Program-made: the position numbers and the translations under genes
DNA from: CAYXZO01 sp964469505
Lineage (GTDB): Bacteria; Fidelibacterota; UBA8477; JABMPR01
DNA length: 7,539 bases
Assembly (NCBI GenBank): GCA_964469505.1
Contig: CAYXZO010000086.1
Coordinates: 1-7,539, forward strand
Direction of reading: 5' to 3'
Notes under the pieces: model-generated
The model's database searches: none
Seen by the model: the letters and a program-made list of their open reading frames with translations, nothing else
What the model was told of the DNA's origin: nothing
Shown: piece by piece, positions 1 to 6,676 of the stretch
Numbering within the stretch: position 1 is the stretch's first letter
How the letters are laid out: the number at the start of each line of letters is the position of its first letter

Positions 1-135
1 ATTTAGATGTATTTGTGATTAAGTTGAAGACTTATGTCGAACGGAAATTGCAAAGTATAAAACAAACTGAATCCCAAAAGTTAAAGTTACGGGGAATAGA
101 CTGTGAGATAATGAAATGTTTTTATTGTAAACAGC
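1..135. other. AT-rich stretch, no supported gene
   Basis: This stretch is much richer in A and T than the protease gene beside it and lies downstream of that gene's stop codon. One plus-strand frame is open from position 3 to a TGA at 144-146, which would overlap the last codons of the protease gene. It could be the tail of a converging upstream gene, but no family motif is visible and no start lies in the window. A weak AT-only inverted repeat (TGTTT 117-121 / AAACA 129-133) lies just past the protease stop, but it is too weak to call a terminator. Confidence 0.4.
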
Positions 136-2526
136 TTATTTGTTGAAAGACTCGCCCCACTCCCGCGCCTGCTCAAAATACTTGTCCAGTGTGCGCTGGG
201 CTTCACCGAATACAGTTCCCCGTGGAAAGCGACCGCTGCGATTGGGCTTGCCGGCAGGTTTACCAGTGAGCAGTTCAATACCTTCGTAAATCGTGTCCAC
301 TGTCCAGATGTGGAACTTGCCCTCTTCCACTGCCTGTAAAACTTCATCACTCAACATTAAATGTCGCCGGTTGGCGGAGGGGATCAAAACTCCCTGATCA
401 CCCGTCAACCCTCGGCATTTACAAACCCGGAAGAAACCTTCGATTTTTTCGTTGACGCCCCCGATGGCCTGGATCTGTCCCCACTGATTCACAGAACCGG
501 TGACGGCCAGACTCTGCTTGATGGGATAACCGCTGAGAGCGGAGAGAATGGCGTACAGCTCGGTGGAGCTGGCACTGTCCCCGTCAATACCGCCATAGTT
601 TTGCTCAAAAGTGAGGGTGATGTCCACCGTCAGGGGATGCTTCTGGGCAAAAGTCTGGCCCAGAAAACCACGGATGATGTAATTGCCCTTATCGTAAGTG
701 GGACCTGACAAGCCGGCCTGGCGTTCCACGCTGATGATGCCCTTGCGCCCCATATAGGTGGTGGCGGTGACCCGGGTGGGCTTGCCGAAATGGTACTCGC
801 CCAGACTGTACACTGCCAGGCCATTGATTTGTCCCACTTTCTCCCCGGTCACGTCTATGAGCAGCGTCTCTTTCTGGATTTGCTCCCAAACTTTCTCTTC
901 GAAAAGACTCAAGCGGAAGCGGCGCTCAGCCAGGGCCCGTTGCACGTCTTCCCGGCGCACCAAGCGATGCTTGTTCTGCCGGGCCCAATAGGCTGCCTCG
1001 TGGATCAGGTTCACGAAAAGGCCGAAGCGCAGGGAGAGCTTCTGCTGATCCTCTGCCAAGCGGGCAGCGTAGTTCACGATTTCTGCCACGGCGTCAGCTC
1101 GGAAGGAGGGAAGTTTGTTCTCCCGGCACACCCGGGCTACGAAACGGGCGAAGAGATGCTCGTTCTCCGGTTTGCGTTTGACTTCGTAGTCAAAATCGGC
1201 CCGCACCTTAAAAGTTTTATTGAACACATCGTCCGTTTCTTGGAGAAAATGGAAATATTCCGAGCGCCCTAATAGAATCACCTTAACGTCCAGGGGGATG
1301 GGACCACACTTCAGGGCCGAGATGGAAGAAAAACCCAACTGCTGGTCCAGATCTTCGATTTGTATCCATCCGTTACGCAGGGCTTGTTTCAGAGCTTCCC
1401 AAACCAAGGGTTGTCTTAGCAAGGTGTCGATTTCCAGCAGTAGATAACCCCCGTTAGCCTTCAGCAGACTGCCGGCCTGGATGTGCGTGAAATCGGTAAC
1501 CAACATCCCATAACGGGCCTGTTTTTCAATACGCCCGAAGAGGTTGTAATAAGTGGGATTGGGGTCGTAAACCACGGGAGCCCCTTGTTGATGGGAATTA
1601 TCCACCAACAAGTTTACTTGATAGCGGGTGAAGGGATCGGAAGGCGGCGTGGGACCTTCATTTTCTTCATCCGATCCTTTCTTAGTCTCCAGAAAATCCT
1701 CCACGTGACTGATGAAATCTTCCTTGGCGGATTCCAGGTATTCCAACACTTCTGGGTTGTCGCGGTATTGGTCCGCCAGGGAGTCGACCCGGTGACTAAC
1801 TGCGGCGCGGGCCACGTCACTCTGCAACTCTTCCAGAGCTTCCTGCTGGTCCTGTTCCAAACGAGCCACGGTGCGCAGGGCGTCCACCAACCGATCCCGG
1901 AAATCTTCCAGTTTCGCCTTGATTTTGTTCCGGATGGGCTCCGGCATATGGGCGAATTGCTCTTCGGTAAGGGGCTCCCCCGCCTCCATGGGAACGGTCT
2001 GAAAGCCTTTCTCCGTGAGCAAAACTTTGATATTCTGGGCTTCAGCTTCTCTCTGCAGCCCGGTCATTAAATCCTCTTTCTGCTGCTCATAATTCCGGAT
2101 AATCTCCCGCCGGCGGGCCAGAAATTGTTCCCCGCTGAAGATCTCTTTCAGTTCGTGGCGTAGGCGGGAGACCAGCCTTTGCATGCGTTTAGCGAAACGG
2201 CGGGCTTCGCCAGCCGGAAAGGTGAGCACCCGCGGCTGGTGGGGGTTTTCAAAATTAAAAACCACGGCGCGGTCGGGAGGTGTAGGTCGGCGTTGGGCAT
2301 AATCTTTAAGTATACCCTGGATAATGGTGCTTTTCCCGGTACCCGGTAGCCCCCCTACAAAGATATTGAACCCCGGCGCATCCATTTCCAGACCGAATTG
2401 AAGTGCATGAACAGCGCGCTTTTGACCGATTACGGTGTCCAGAGGTTTTAGCTGCCGGGTAGTACGGAATTTCAGGGCTTCCGGTGCTGTATCCCGATAT
2501 AAGTCAGAAACGCTCAGTTTTTGCAT
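136..2526 (-). CDS. Lon-related ATP-dependent protease (AAA_32 / Lon proteolytic domain)
   Basis: Predicted cytoplasmic ATP-dependent serine protease of 796 residues, expected to unfold and degrade damaged or regulatory proteins. Seen: a Walker A motif GGLPGTGKST at residues 58-67 (Lys65); a long charged, Glu/Lys/Arg-rich helical insert at about 105-290, probably coiled coil; a Walker B-like segment GGYLLLEID at 359-367; a segment around 416-446 (VILLGRSEY onward) fitting the sensor/arginine-finger part of the AAA domain; and a helical lid around 495-540. The C-terminal Lon protease domain spans about 560-750, with catalytic Ser651 in GGIDGDSASS and Lys694 in GGVNEKIEGFF. The 43-residue Ser-Lys spacing equals that of classical Lon. 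The classical Lon N-terminal substrate-binding domain is absent and the insert sits inside the AAA module, as is known for the Lon-related AAA_32 (PF13654) family. The ATG at 2526 is preceded by AGAGGA at 9 nt. It is divergent from the secreted-protein gene. The family call is firm; substrates are unknown. Confidence 0.95.
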   Translation of the reverse strand: MQKLSVSDLYRDTAPEALKFRTTRQLKPLDTVIGQKRAVHALQFGLEMDAPGFNIFVGGLPGTGKSTIIQGILKDYAQRRPTPPDRAVVFNFENPHQPRVLTFPAGEARRFAKRMQRLVSRLRHELKEIFSGEQFLARRREIIRNYEQQKEDLMTGLQREAEAQNIKVLLTEKGFQTVPMEAGEPLTEEQFAHMPEPIRNKIKAKLEDFRDRLVDALRTVARLEQDQQEALEELQSDVARAAVSHRVDSLADQYRDNPEVLEYLESAKEDFISHVEDFLETKKGSDEENEGPTPPSDPFTRYQVNLLVDNSHQQGAPVVYDPNPTYYNLFGRIEKQARYGMLVTDFTHIQAGSLLKANGGYLLLEIDTLLRQPLVWEALKQALRNGWIQIEDLDQQLGFSSISALKCGPIPLDVKVILLGRSEYFHFLQETDDVFNKTFKVRADFDYEVKRKPENEHLFARFVARVCRENKLPSFRADAVAEIVNYAARLAEDQQKLSLRFGLFVNLIHEAAYWARQNKHRLVRREDVQRALAERRFRLSLFEEKVWEQIQKETLLIDVTGEKVGQINGLAVYSLGEYHFGKPTRVTATTYMGRKGIISVERQAGLSGPTYDKGNYIIRGFLGQTFAQKHPLTVDITLTFEQNYGGIDGDSASSTELYAILSALSGYPIKQSLAVTGSVNQWGQIQAIGGVNEKIEGFFRVCKCRGLTGDQGVLIPSANRRHLMLSDEVLQAVEEGKFHIWTVDTIYEGIELLTGKPAGKPNRSGRFPRGTVFGEAQRTLDKYFEQAREWGESFNK

Positions 2527-2535
2527 AGGAAAGAT

Positions 2536-2541
2536 TCCTCT
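2536..2541 (-). promoter_or_regulatory. Ribosome binding site of the Lon-related protease gene
   Basis: On the minus strand this reads AGAGGA, 9 nt upstream of the ATG at 2526. It supports that start over any upstream or internal choice. Confidence 0.7.
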
Positions 2542-2641
2542 GTTAAAAAACGGCTATCAACCCGTTAGAGCTAAAATAGAACCGTTGCTTTTCAGATGGA
2601 ACTACAATCGCCCAGGTGAAAAAACGGGATGTCCTTGGGTA

Positions 2642-2657
2642 TGTGTCCCACGTCACA
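2642..2657. promoter_or_regulatory. CRP-like palindrome (possible regulator site)
   Basis: The 16 bases TGTGTCCCACGTCACA match the classical CRP pattern TGTGA-N6-TCACA at nine of the ten defined positions. The resemblance is seen directly; that a CRP/FNR-family protein binds here is inference, since site specificity in this lineage is unknown. It is centred 18 nt from the FNR-like palindrome. Confidence 0.35.
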
Positions 2658-2659
2658 GA

Positions 2660-2675
2660 TATGATTAAAATCATA
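2660..2675. promoter_or_regulatory. FNR-like palindrome TATGATTAAAATCATA
   Basis: Two perfect 7-bp arms (TATGATT / AATCATA) are separated by two bases. The core TGAT-N4-ATCA is the core of FNR-type sites (TTGAT-N4-ATCAA). It lies 85 nt before the start codon of the secreted-protein gene and could be an operator or activator site for either divergent gene. An AT-rich chance palindrome is possible, but two Crp/Fnr-like sites side by side make chance less likely. Confidence 0.4.
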
Positions 2676-2684
2676 GGAACTACT

Positions 2685-2723
2685 AAGTTATGCCCATAGC
2701 TTCCGTCCAGTTGATAAGCTATG
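2685..2723. promoter_or_regulatory. Cluster of three AAG(C/T)TATG half-sites
   Basis: AAGTTATG at 2685-2692 is followed after two bases by its inverted partner CATAGCTT at 2695-2702, giving an 18-bp near-perfect palindrome with one mismatched pair. A third copy, AAGCTATG, is at 2716-2723. The arrangement (forward, reverse, forward) is typical of an operator bound by a dimeric regulator with an extra half-site. No regulator is encoded in the window. Confidence 0.4.
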
Positions 2724-2725
2724 GG
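2693..2725 (+). promoter_or_regulatory. Stem-loop in the leader of the secreted-protein gene
   Basis: CCCATAGCTT (2693-2702) and AAGCTATGGG (2716-2725) form a perfect 10-bp stem with a 13-nt loop. No U-tract follows on either strand, so it is not an intrinsic terminator. If transcribed it would be a stable 5' leader hairpin ending about 22 nt before the ribosome binding site. It shares sequence with the half-site cluster, so the repeat may act in DNA, RNA or both. Confidence 0.5.
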
Positions 2726-2738
2726 GGTTATTTTAACC
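2726..2738 (+). repeat. Small inverted repeat GGTTA-TTT-TAACC
   Basis: Five-bp arms with a 3-nt loop begin directly after the larger stem-loop and end 9 nt before the ribosome binding site. It may form a second leader hairpin stacked on the first. Confidence 0.35.
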
Positions 2739-2747
2739 AAAGGTAAA

Positions 2748-2752
2748 AGGAG
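2748..2752 (+). promoter_or_regulatory. Ribosome binding site of the secreted-protein gene
   Basis: AGGAG within AAAAGGAGATT lies 7 nt before the ATG at 2760. It decides the start: the in-frame ATG at 2721 is 13 codons upstream, has no Shine-Dalgarno sequence, lies inside the stem-loop, and would put a charged extension ahead of the signal peptide. Confidence 0.85.
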
Positions 2753-2759
2753 ATTAACT

Positions 2760-2861
2760 ATGAAACGATGGCGATTTAGCTGGAGGGCTAGGCCGGTCTG
2801 GATGTTAGCCACTTTGCTGGTCTGGCCTCTCACAGCCACCTGGGGAGGATCAGTCGCGGCT
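2760..2861 (+). other. Signal peptide coding segment
   Basis: Residues 1-34: a positively charged N-region with Lys/Arg at 2, 3, 5, 9 and 11, a hydrophobic stretch from about 13 to 28 (VWMLATLLVWPLTATW), then SVAA before Asp35. The V-A-A ending fits signal peptidase I cleavage after residue 34, which directs export through Sec. Confidence 0.8.
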
Positions 2862-5800
2862 GATACTCCGCCGGAAGTGCAGAAATTGATTCGCCTGAAC
2901 CAGGCCCGGAATGCTTTTCATCGTACCAGTAGAATGCAGTTCAAGCAGACACTGCAATCCAACGTCGTACAGAGCCTGAAAAAGATTTCAGACAGCAAAA
3001 GGCACCATGTGAATCGCGTGGCAGCCTTCCATCCGCAGGGGACGCAGAAAGGTTTGTTTATTTCAAGGAACACGGCGGCTCCCATCGCCTTGCAGCCGTT
3101 CAATGGAGCTTTGCGCGACACTACTCCCTTAAACCTGCTTGTTAATGGTGTAGTAGCCGATACTCAAATAGTGGGGAGTCAATTGACCTTCACCTGGACT
3201 CAAGCCGCGGGAGATACAACCTGGCTGTTTACCTATTATGATGCGAATCATAATGGAATGTTGGATGTTGACGATCCCTTTCTCCAGCAGATCAATCACC
3301 GTTTTGTGGATAATGACCCCAACGATCTGAATCCGAATGTTGGTGAGTATACGCTACTGTGGGGTGAGCCGGATGGAGTACCCGCTGAGGCGTTAAACTA
3401 CCTGCTGGGCGACATGCTGTTCCTGTTGGTAAACCAGGATGATATAACCAGCTATGTTTCGGTGGAATTTGTTAAAGATCCCACAGCCGGTTTTTCCATC
3501 ACAGGTACTGTGACCGACGATGTAGGGGGACCTTTATCTAATGTGGTCGTCTGGGCGGCACCAGCAGATTCGATGGACCGCGGCGGTATGCCGGAAATTA
3601 TTGCCCTGACGGATAGTACGGGAATGTACGAGTTGTGGGTTCAGGGCTATCAATCTTACATGGTACACAGTTTCGATTATTTACATCTGTACGGTTTCAT
3701 GTTCCCTGATCCCGAAGAATACCATCTATACGTTGATAACAATCAGACCGGTGTTGACTTCGTCTATGCTGAGGGAACCCAAGCGCTCTCAGGGGTAGTA
3801 GTGGATGAAAACGACAATCCTGTAGAAGGTGTGGTTGTTTGGTTGGATAGTCCCGATTGGGTTGACGGAGATTTTATGGCTGAAACAGCCTCCGACGGCA
3901 CTTTCTGGTTTATAGTGAATCCTGGATTTTATGAACTTCGGTTGGGAGCTGGCTCCTTACTGCCTGATTACTTAGTTCCGCCACCAATGGAAGTGGAGGT
4001 ATCCGGTGGGGGTACTAACGTGACCTATCCTGTGGTTTCTGCCAATACGACCATTTCCGGTCATGTCTATCTGGACGGGGTACCCTTAGATTTCGCTGAG
4101 GTCGCCGGCTGGAGCAGTCTTGGATTTACCCGGGCTTTTACTACTAGTGACGGTTCATTCGAATTACCGGTTTCCGATTTGGCCATGGACGGCTATTTCC
4201 TGGACGTCAAATATCCTTGGGCCCATTATGTCATCACCAGTCCCCATTATGATATTCCCGCTGGGGCGCAAGATGTGGACTTGAATCTGGTTACGGCGGA
4301 TGCGCTGATTTGGGGTTATTTCTACAATGCCGATCCCGAGAATTACGGGGAAGTATTGTTTGACAACGTCTGGATGGTGGCCCGTAGTTTAGATGACACG
4401 ACTCAATTCTATTTCTCTTGGCCTATGCGGGATGATGGGGCCTATGAACGTTGGTTGCCGGCCGGGACTTATGAAGTTCACGCCGAGGGTGACGGTTTCA
4501 TGCCGACTATGCCCGAAACTGTCAGCGTAACAGCCGATTCTGCGCTTCAGGTGGACTTCTATCTGACCCCGTGGACTTTCGATGGCGGCGTGGAAGGATT
4601 CGTCCTCGATGCCAATACCCATGCTTCTATCCCCGGTGCCTGGTTGGTGGTCGATGGTCCACAATATCACGTGGAAGGTTCGACAGATGAGAATGGTTGG
4701 TATCATTTCGATCTGCCCAATGGCCATTACTGGATATTTGCCTCCGCTATGGGTTATGAACACGGTTTTATTGAAGTGGAAGTAATGGACAACGTGATCC
4801 GTAATGATATCCAGTTGGTTCCGTTGCCAGTGGTAGGCATGTTAAGTGGTACTACCTACTCCCGCTCAAGTGATGGCACAACCACGGTCTTACCTTATGT
4901 CGGAATCCACATCTACAACGATGAATGGGACTTCGACGTGGGCTCCGATGAGAATGGTTTTTACGCCATCCAATTACCTCAAGGAGTATTCAATATTGAA
5001 GCCTGGGCGCCGGATCATCTCCCTCTGTTCATTGAGGGTTATGATATGCAACCAGGAGATCACACTCTGGATCTGTACTTAGATTCATTTGCACCAACGG
5101 GAGCAATTACCGGTACTGTGACAGATCAAGAAACAGGAGAACCATTGCCTTGGGCCCATGTAGTAGCCCTGCTCAATCCTGATACCGATCATCCCATACC
5201 TTTCCCTGCCACGATAGATGATAACGGGTTCTACTGGATCGATGTGCCTAATGGTATGTTCGGGCTCTACGCTGAGGCTGAAGGTTACGCTCCCCTCTGG
5301 ATTGACAGTCTGTTCGTGGAAAATGATACCCTGGAAATCCCTCTGGAATTGATGCCTTATCAAGGATCAATTCAGGGCACGGTTTATGACGATCAGGGGG
5401 TACCTCTTCCGTTTGCCTGGGTGGTTGCCTGGCAGCCGCCGGATACCACGGTTTGGTTCTATACCGAGACCGATGAGCATGGTTATTACTACCTGGGAGT
5501 GTTGAACGGGGTGTACAACGTTGTCGCTGGAGCTGATGGATTTAATCCTCAATTGATAGAGGATGTTGCAGTCCAGGACAATGATGTGTTCTTAGACTTC
5601 TACCTGGAACCCTACATGCCCGCTGTTTGGCCACCGGAATTCACCTTCATTATTGATCAACCCCATGACCAGGGACGCTGGGTTCGGACCCAATTCTTCG
5701 CTGGTGGCACCGAATTCGGGCCTTTCTCCGGCTACAGTATCTGGCGGCAGATTCCCCAGGATATATGCCCGGATTGCTGGGATTTCATTGCCTACATTCC

Positions 5801-6551
5801 TTTCCACGGCGATACGCTTTACAATTACGTAGCTCCAACGCTGGTGGACAGCAACGCCTACACTGGTCCGCAGGGTAATTTCTGGTCCACCTTCAAGGTC
5901 ACCGGTCATCTGGGTGAGTGGATGTTCATAGATGGACCGCCCATGTCCGGGTACTCCATTGACAACATTATTCCCGGAGTGCCCCCAGGCCTGACGGTGT
6001 TGCAGAGTTCCCCCGCCGGAGTTGAGCTGGAGTGGGGTGCCAGCCAGGATGATGACTTCCAGTTCTTCGTGGTTTACCGTAGCCTCACCGGCAATATTGC
6101 TGATGCCCAACCCTACGCTAATGTGGTGCAGAATCATTTTATGGATACCCAGGTGGAAGTGGGACAGACCTACTATTACGCGGTTAAAGCCGTGGATGCC
6201 AATGGTAACGAAAGCGATTTCTCGGATGTGGTAAATACTACGGTCGTTTCGGTTGATAATCGCCAGATCCCGGATCACTACGCGTTGGAAAACGCTTATC
6301 CGAATCCCTTCAATCCCAGCACCGTGATCCGCTTTGCTCTGCCGGAGGCGGCCGATGTAACTCTTGTGGTTTACAACATGCTGGGCCAGCAGGTCCGGAC
6401 GCTGGTTCAGGGACGTCTGACGGCTGGTTATCAAACGGTAGTGTGGGACGGACGCGCGGATAATGGTCGACTATTGAGTAGCGGTGTTTACGTGTATCGT
6501 CTGCAAGCTGGTTCTTTCCAGGCCGCAAAGAAAGTGGTCCTGTTGCGGTAA
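2760..6551 (+). CDS. Large secreted multi-module protein with T9SS C-terminal sorting domain
   Basis: Predicted 1263-residue exported, probably surface-attached or released protein; the exact function is not recognised. A signal peptide covers residues 1-34 (Arg-rich start, hydrophobic core, likely cut after VAA). Residues 35-110 are basic. Residues 120-240 form an unassigned domain with an EF-hand-like loop at 161-172. Eight tandem carboxypeptidase-regulatory-like (transthyretin-type) beta-sandwich modules follow at about 246-336, 342-427, 432-509, 516-603, 610-687, 693-774, 782-865 and 870-950. Residues 951-1072 match a module I know from such proteins (GYSIWRQIP ... GYSIDNI) and carry the only two cysteines. 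An FN3 domain spans about 1073-1165 (EWGASQDDDF, YYYAVKAVD). The tail at 1168-1263 is a T9SS type A / FlgD-like sorting domain. No catalytic motif is visible, so an adhesive, scaffold or glycan-binding role is inferred. It is divergent from the protease gene and ends before a strong terminator. The repeat region is acidic and nearly free of lysine. Confidence 0.92.
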   Translation: MKRWRFSWRARPVWMLATLLVWPLTATWGGSVAADTPPEVQKLIRLNQARNAFHRTSRMQFKQTLQSNVVQSLKKISDSKRHHVNRVAAFHPQGTQKGLFISRNTAAPIALQPFNGALRDTTPLNLLVNGVVADTQIVGSQLTFTWTQAAGDTTWLFTYYDANHNGMLDVDDPFLQQINHRFVDNDPNDLNPNVGEYTLLWGEPDGVPAEALNYLLGDMLFLLVNQDDITSYVSVEFVKDPTAGFSITGTVTDDVGGPLSNVVVWAAPADSMDRGGMPEIIALTDSTGMYELWVQGYQSYMVHSFDYLHLYGFMFPDPEEYHLYVDNNQTGVDFVYAEGTQALSGVVVDENDNPVEGVVVWLDSPDWVDGDFMAETASDGTFWFIVNPGFYELRLGAGSLLPDYLVPPPMEVEVSGGGTNVTYPVVSANTTISGHVYLDGVPLDFAEVAGWSSLGFTRAFTTSDGSFELPVSDLAMDGYFLDVKYPWAHYVITSPHYDIPAGAQDVDLNLVTADALIWGYFYNADPENYGEVLFDNVWMVARSLDDTTQFYFSWPMRDDGAYERWLPAGTYEVHAEGDGFMPTMPETVSVTADSALQVDFYLTPWTFDGGVEGFVLDANTHASIPGAWLVVDGPQYHVEGSTDENGWYHFDLPNGHYWIFASAMGYEHGFIEVEVMDNVIRNDIQLVPLPVVGMLSGTTYSRSSDGTTTVLPYVGIHIYNDEWDFDVGSDENGFYAIQLPQGVFNIEAWAPDHLPLFIEGYDMQPGDHTLDLYLDSFAPTGAITGTVTDQETGEPLPWAHVVALLNPDTDHPIPFPATIDDNGFYWIDVPNGMFGLYAEAEGYAPLWIDSLFVENDTLEIPLELMPYQGSIQGTVYDDQGVPLPFAWVVAWQPPDTTVWFYTETDEHGYYYLGVLNGVYNVVAGADGFNPQLIEDVAVQDNDVFLDFYLEPYMPAVWPPEFTFIIDQPHDQGRWVRTQFFAGGTEFGPFSGYSIWRQIPQDICPDCWDFIAYIPFHGDTLYNYVAPTLVDSNAYTGPQGNFWSTFKVTGHLGEWMFIDGPPMSGYSIDNIIPGVPPGLTVLQSSPAGVELEWGASQDDDFQFFVVYRSLTGNIADAQPYANVVQNHFMDTQVEVGQTYYYAVKAVDANGNESDFSDVVNTTVVSVDNRQIPDHYALENAYPNPFNPSTVIRFALPEAADVTLVVYNMLGQQVRTLVQGRLTAGYQTVVWDGRADNGRLLSSGVYVYRLQAGSFQAAKKVVLLR
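3240..3275 (+). other. EF-hand-like calcium-binding loop
   Basis: Residues 161-172 read DANHNGMLDVDD. This fills the EF-hand/dockerin loop positions 1, 3, 5, 9 and 12 with Asp/Asn, with Gly at position 6. No paired second loop follows at dockerin spacing; an Asp/Asn-rich segment (DNDPNDLNPN, 184-193) comes soon after. Calcium binding is inferred from the motif. Confidence 0.6.
3495..5609 (+). repeat. Eight tandem carboxypeptidase-regulatory-like modules (protein-level repeat)
   Basis: Each module opens with a strand like ITGTVTD, ISGHVYLD or IQGTVYDD, continues with a hydrophobic strand (VVVWA, AWLVV, AWVVAW), and has a turn of the type (T/S)D-x-x-G-x-(F/Y). The turn glycines are residues 288, 380, 465, 560, 646, 733, 823 and 908, giving spacings of 85-95 residues. 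The copies are well diverged at the DNA level apart from short shared strings such as GATGAGAATGG in modules five and six, so this is an old duplication series. Confidence 0.85.
5610..6254 (+). other. YSIWR-type module followed by an FN3 domain
   Basis: Residues 951-1072 contain SGYSIWRQIP, then WDFIAYIPFHGDTLYNYVAPT and a closing GPPMSGYSIDN. I recognise this order from large secreted proteins of Calditrichota/KSB1-type bacteria, though I have no named family for it. The FN3 domain at about 1073-1165 starts with PPGLTVLQSS and holds the usual VELEW and TYYYAVKAVD strands. Such pairs usually sit between functional modules and the sorting tail as spacers. Confidence 0.65.
6261..6548 (+). other. 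T9SS type A C-terminal sorting domain
   Basis: Residues 1168-1263: YPNPFNPSTVIRFALPE, then LVVYNMLGQQVRTL, WDGRADNGRLLSSGVYVYRL and a basic end AAKKVVLLR. This matches the Por-secretion tail (TIGR04183-like) and its FlgD-Ig-like relatives. In the family the tail directs passage across the outer membrane and is then usually removed. Whether this organism has a T9SS cannot be seen from the window. Confidence 0.88.
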
Positions 6552-6580
6552 AAATCCCGATTCTCGGGTCCTTCCTCACC

Positions 6581-6608
6581 AAAAGGCGGAGCAACAGCTC
6601 CGCCTTTT
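6581..6608 (+). terminator. Intrinsic terminator after the secreted-protein gene
   Basis: A perfect 12-bp stem AAAAGGCGGAGC / GCTCCGCCTTTT encloses the loop AACA, and the T-run at the foot of the stem is followed by GTATTTT. It starts 30 nt after the TAA. A smaller hairpin (CCCGA 6556-6560 / TCGGG 6564-6568) lies between stop and terminator. It should insulate the downstream dehydrogenase gene. Confidence 0.93.
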
Positions 6609-6676
6609 GTATTTTAGGAAGGCGGTCCAGGTATATATTGGTTTTAAATAAATTCAAGGATAACTATTCTTGGACC

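Larger units (their letters stand above)
2527..2759. promoter_or_regulatory. Divergent intergenic region with several palindromes
   Basis: This 233-nt gap separates two genes that point away from each other, so promoters for both should lie here. I could not find a convincing -35/-10 pair on either strand. On the minus strand, TATTTT near 2575 with a poor -35 is the best guess for the protease gene. The half nearer the secreted-protein gene (2642-2738) is densely packed with inverted repeats, described separately. The half nearer the protease gene holds only a short inverted repeat (AACGG 2549-2553 / CCGTT 2562-2566). Confidence 0.6.

Noticed and set aside
117..133. TGTTT/AAACA inverted repeat as terminator of the protease gene
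   Set aside because: Only five A/T-dominated pairs and no following T-tract on the minus strand; too weak to call.
790..1272. 160-codon open frame on the plus strand
   Set aside because: Antisense to the AAA lid and protease linker of the Lon-related gene; no motif seen.
1483..2070. 195-codon open frame on the plus strand
   Set aside because: Antisense to the coiled-coil insert of the Lon-related protease; an artefact of that gene's codon pattern with no recognisable motif.
2693..2725. Leader stem-loop as an intrinsic terminator
   Set aside because: No run of T follows on either strand, and it lies directly before a gene start rather than after a gene end.
2721..2759. Upstream in-frame ATG as start of the secreted protein
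   Set aside because: No Shine-Dalgarno sequence precedes it, it lies in the stem-loop, and the ATG at 2760 has an ideal AGGAG and begins a proper signal peptide.
5592..6434. 280-codon open frame on the minus strand
   Set aside because: It lies antisense to the YSIWR/FN3/sorting-tail part of the secreted protein, whose frame has clear family motifs; the antisense product shows none and has no plausible ribosome binding context.
6607..6639. TTGTAT ... TATATT as a promoter for the aldehyde dehydrogenase
   Set aside because: The spacing is about 21 nt, outside the usual 16-18, and the -35 part overlaps the terminator stem; not supportable.
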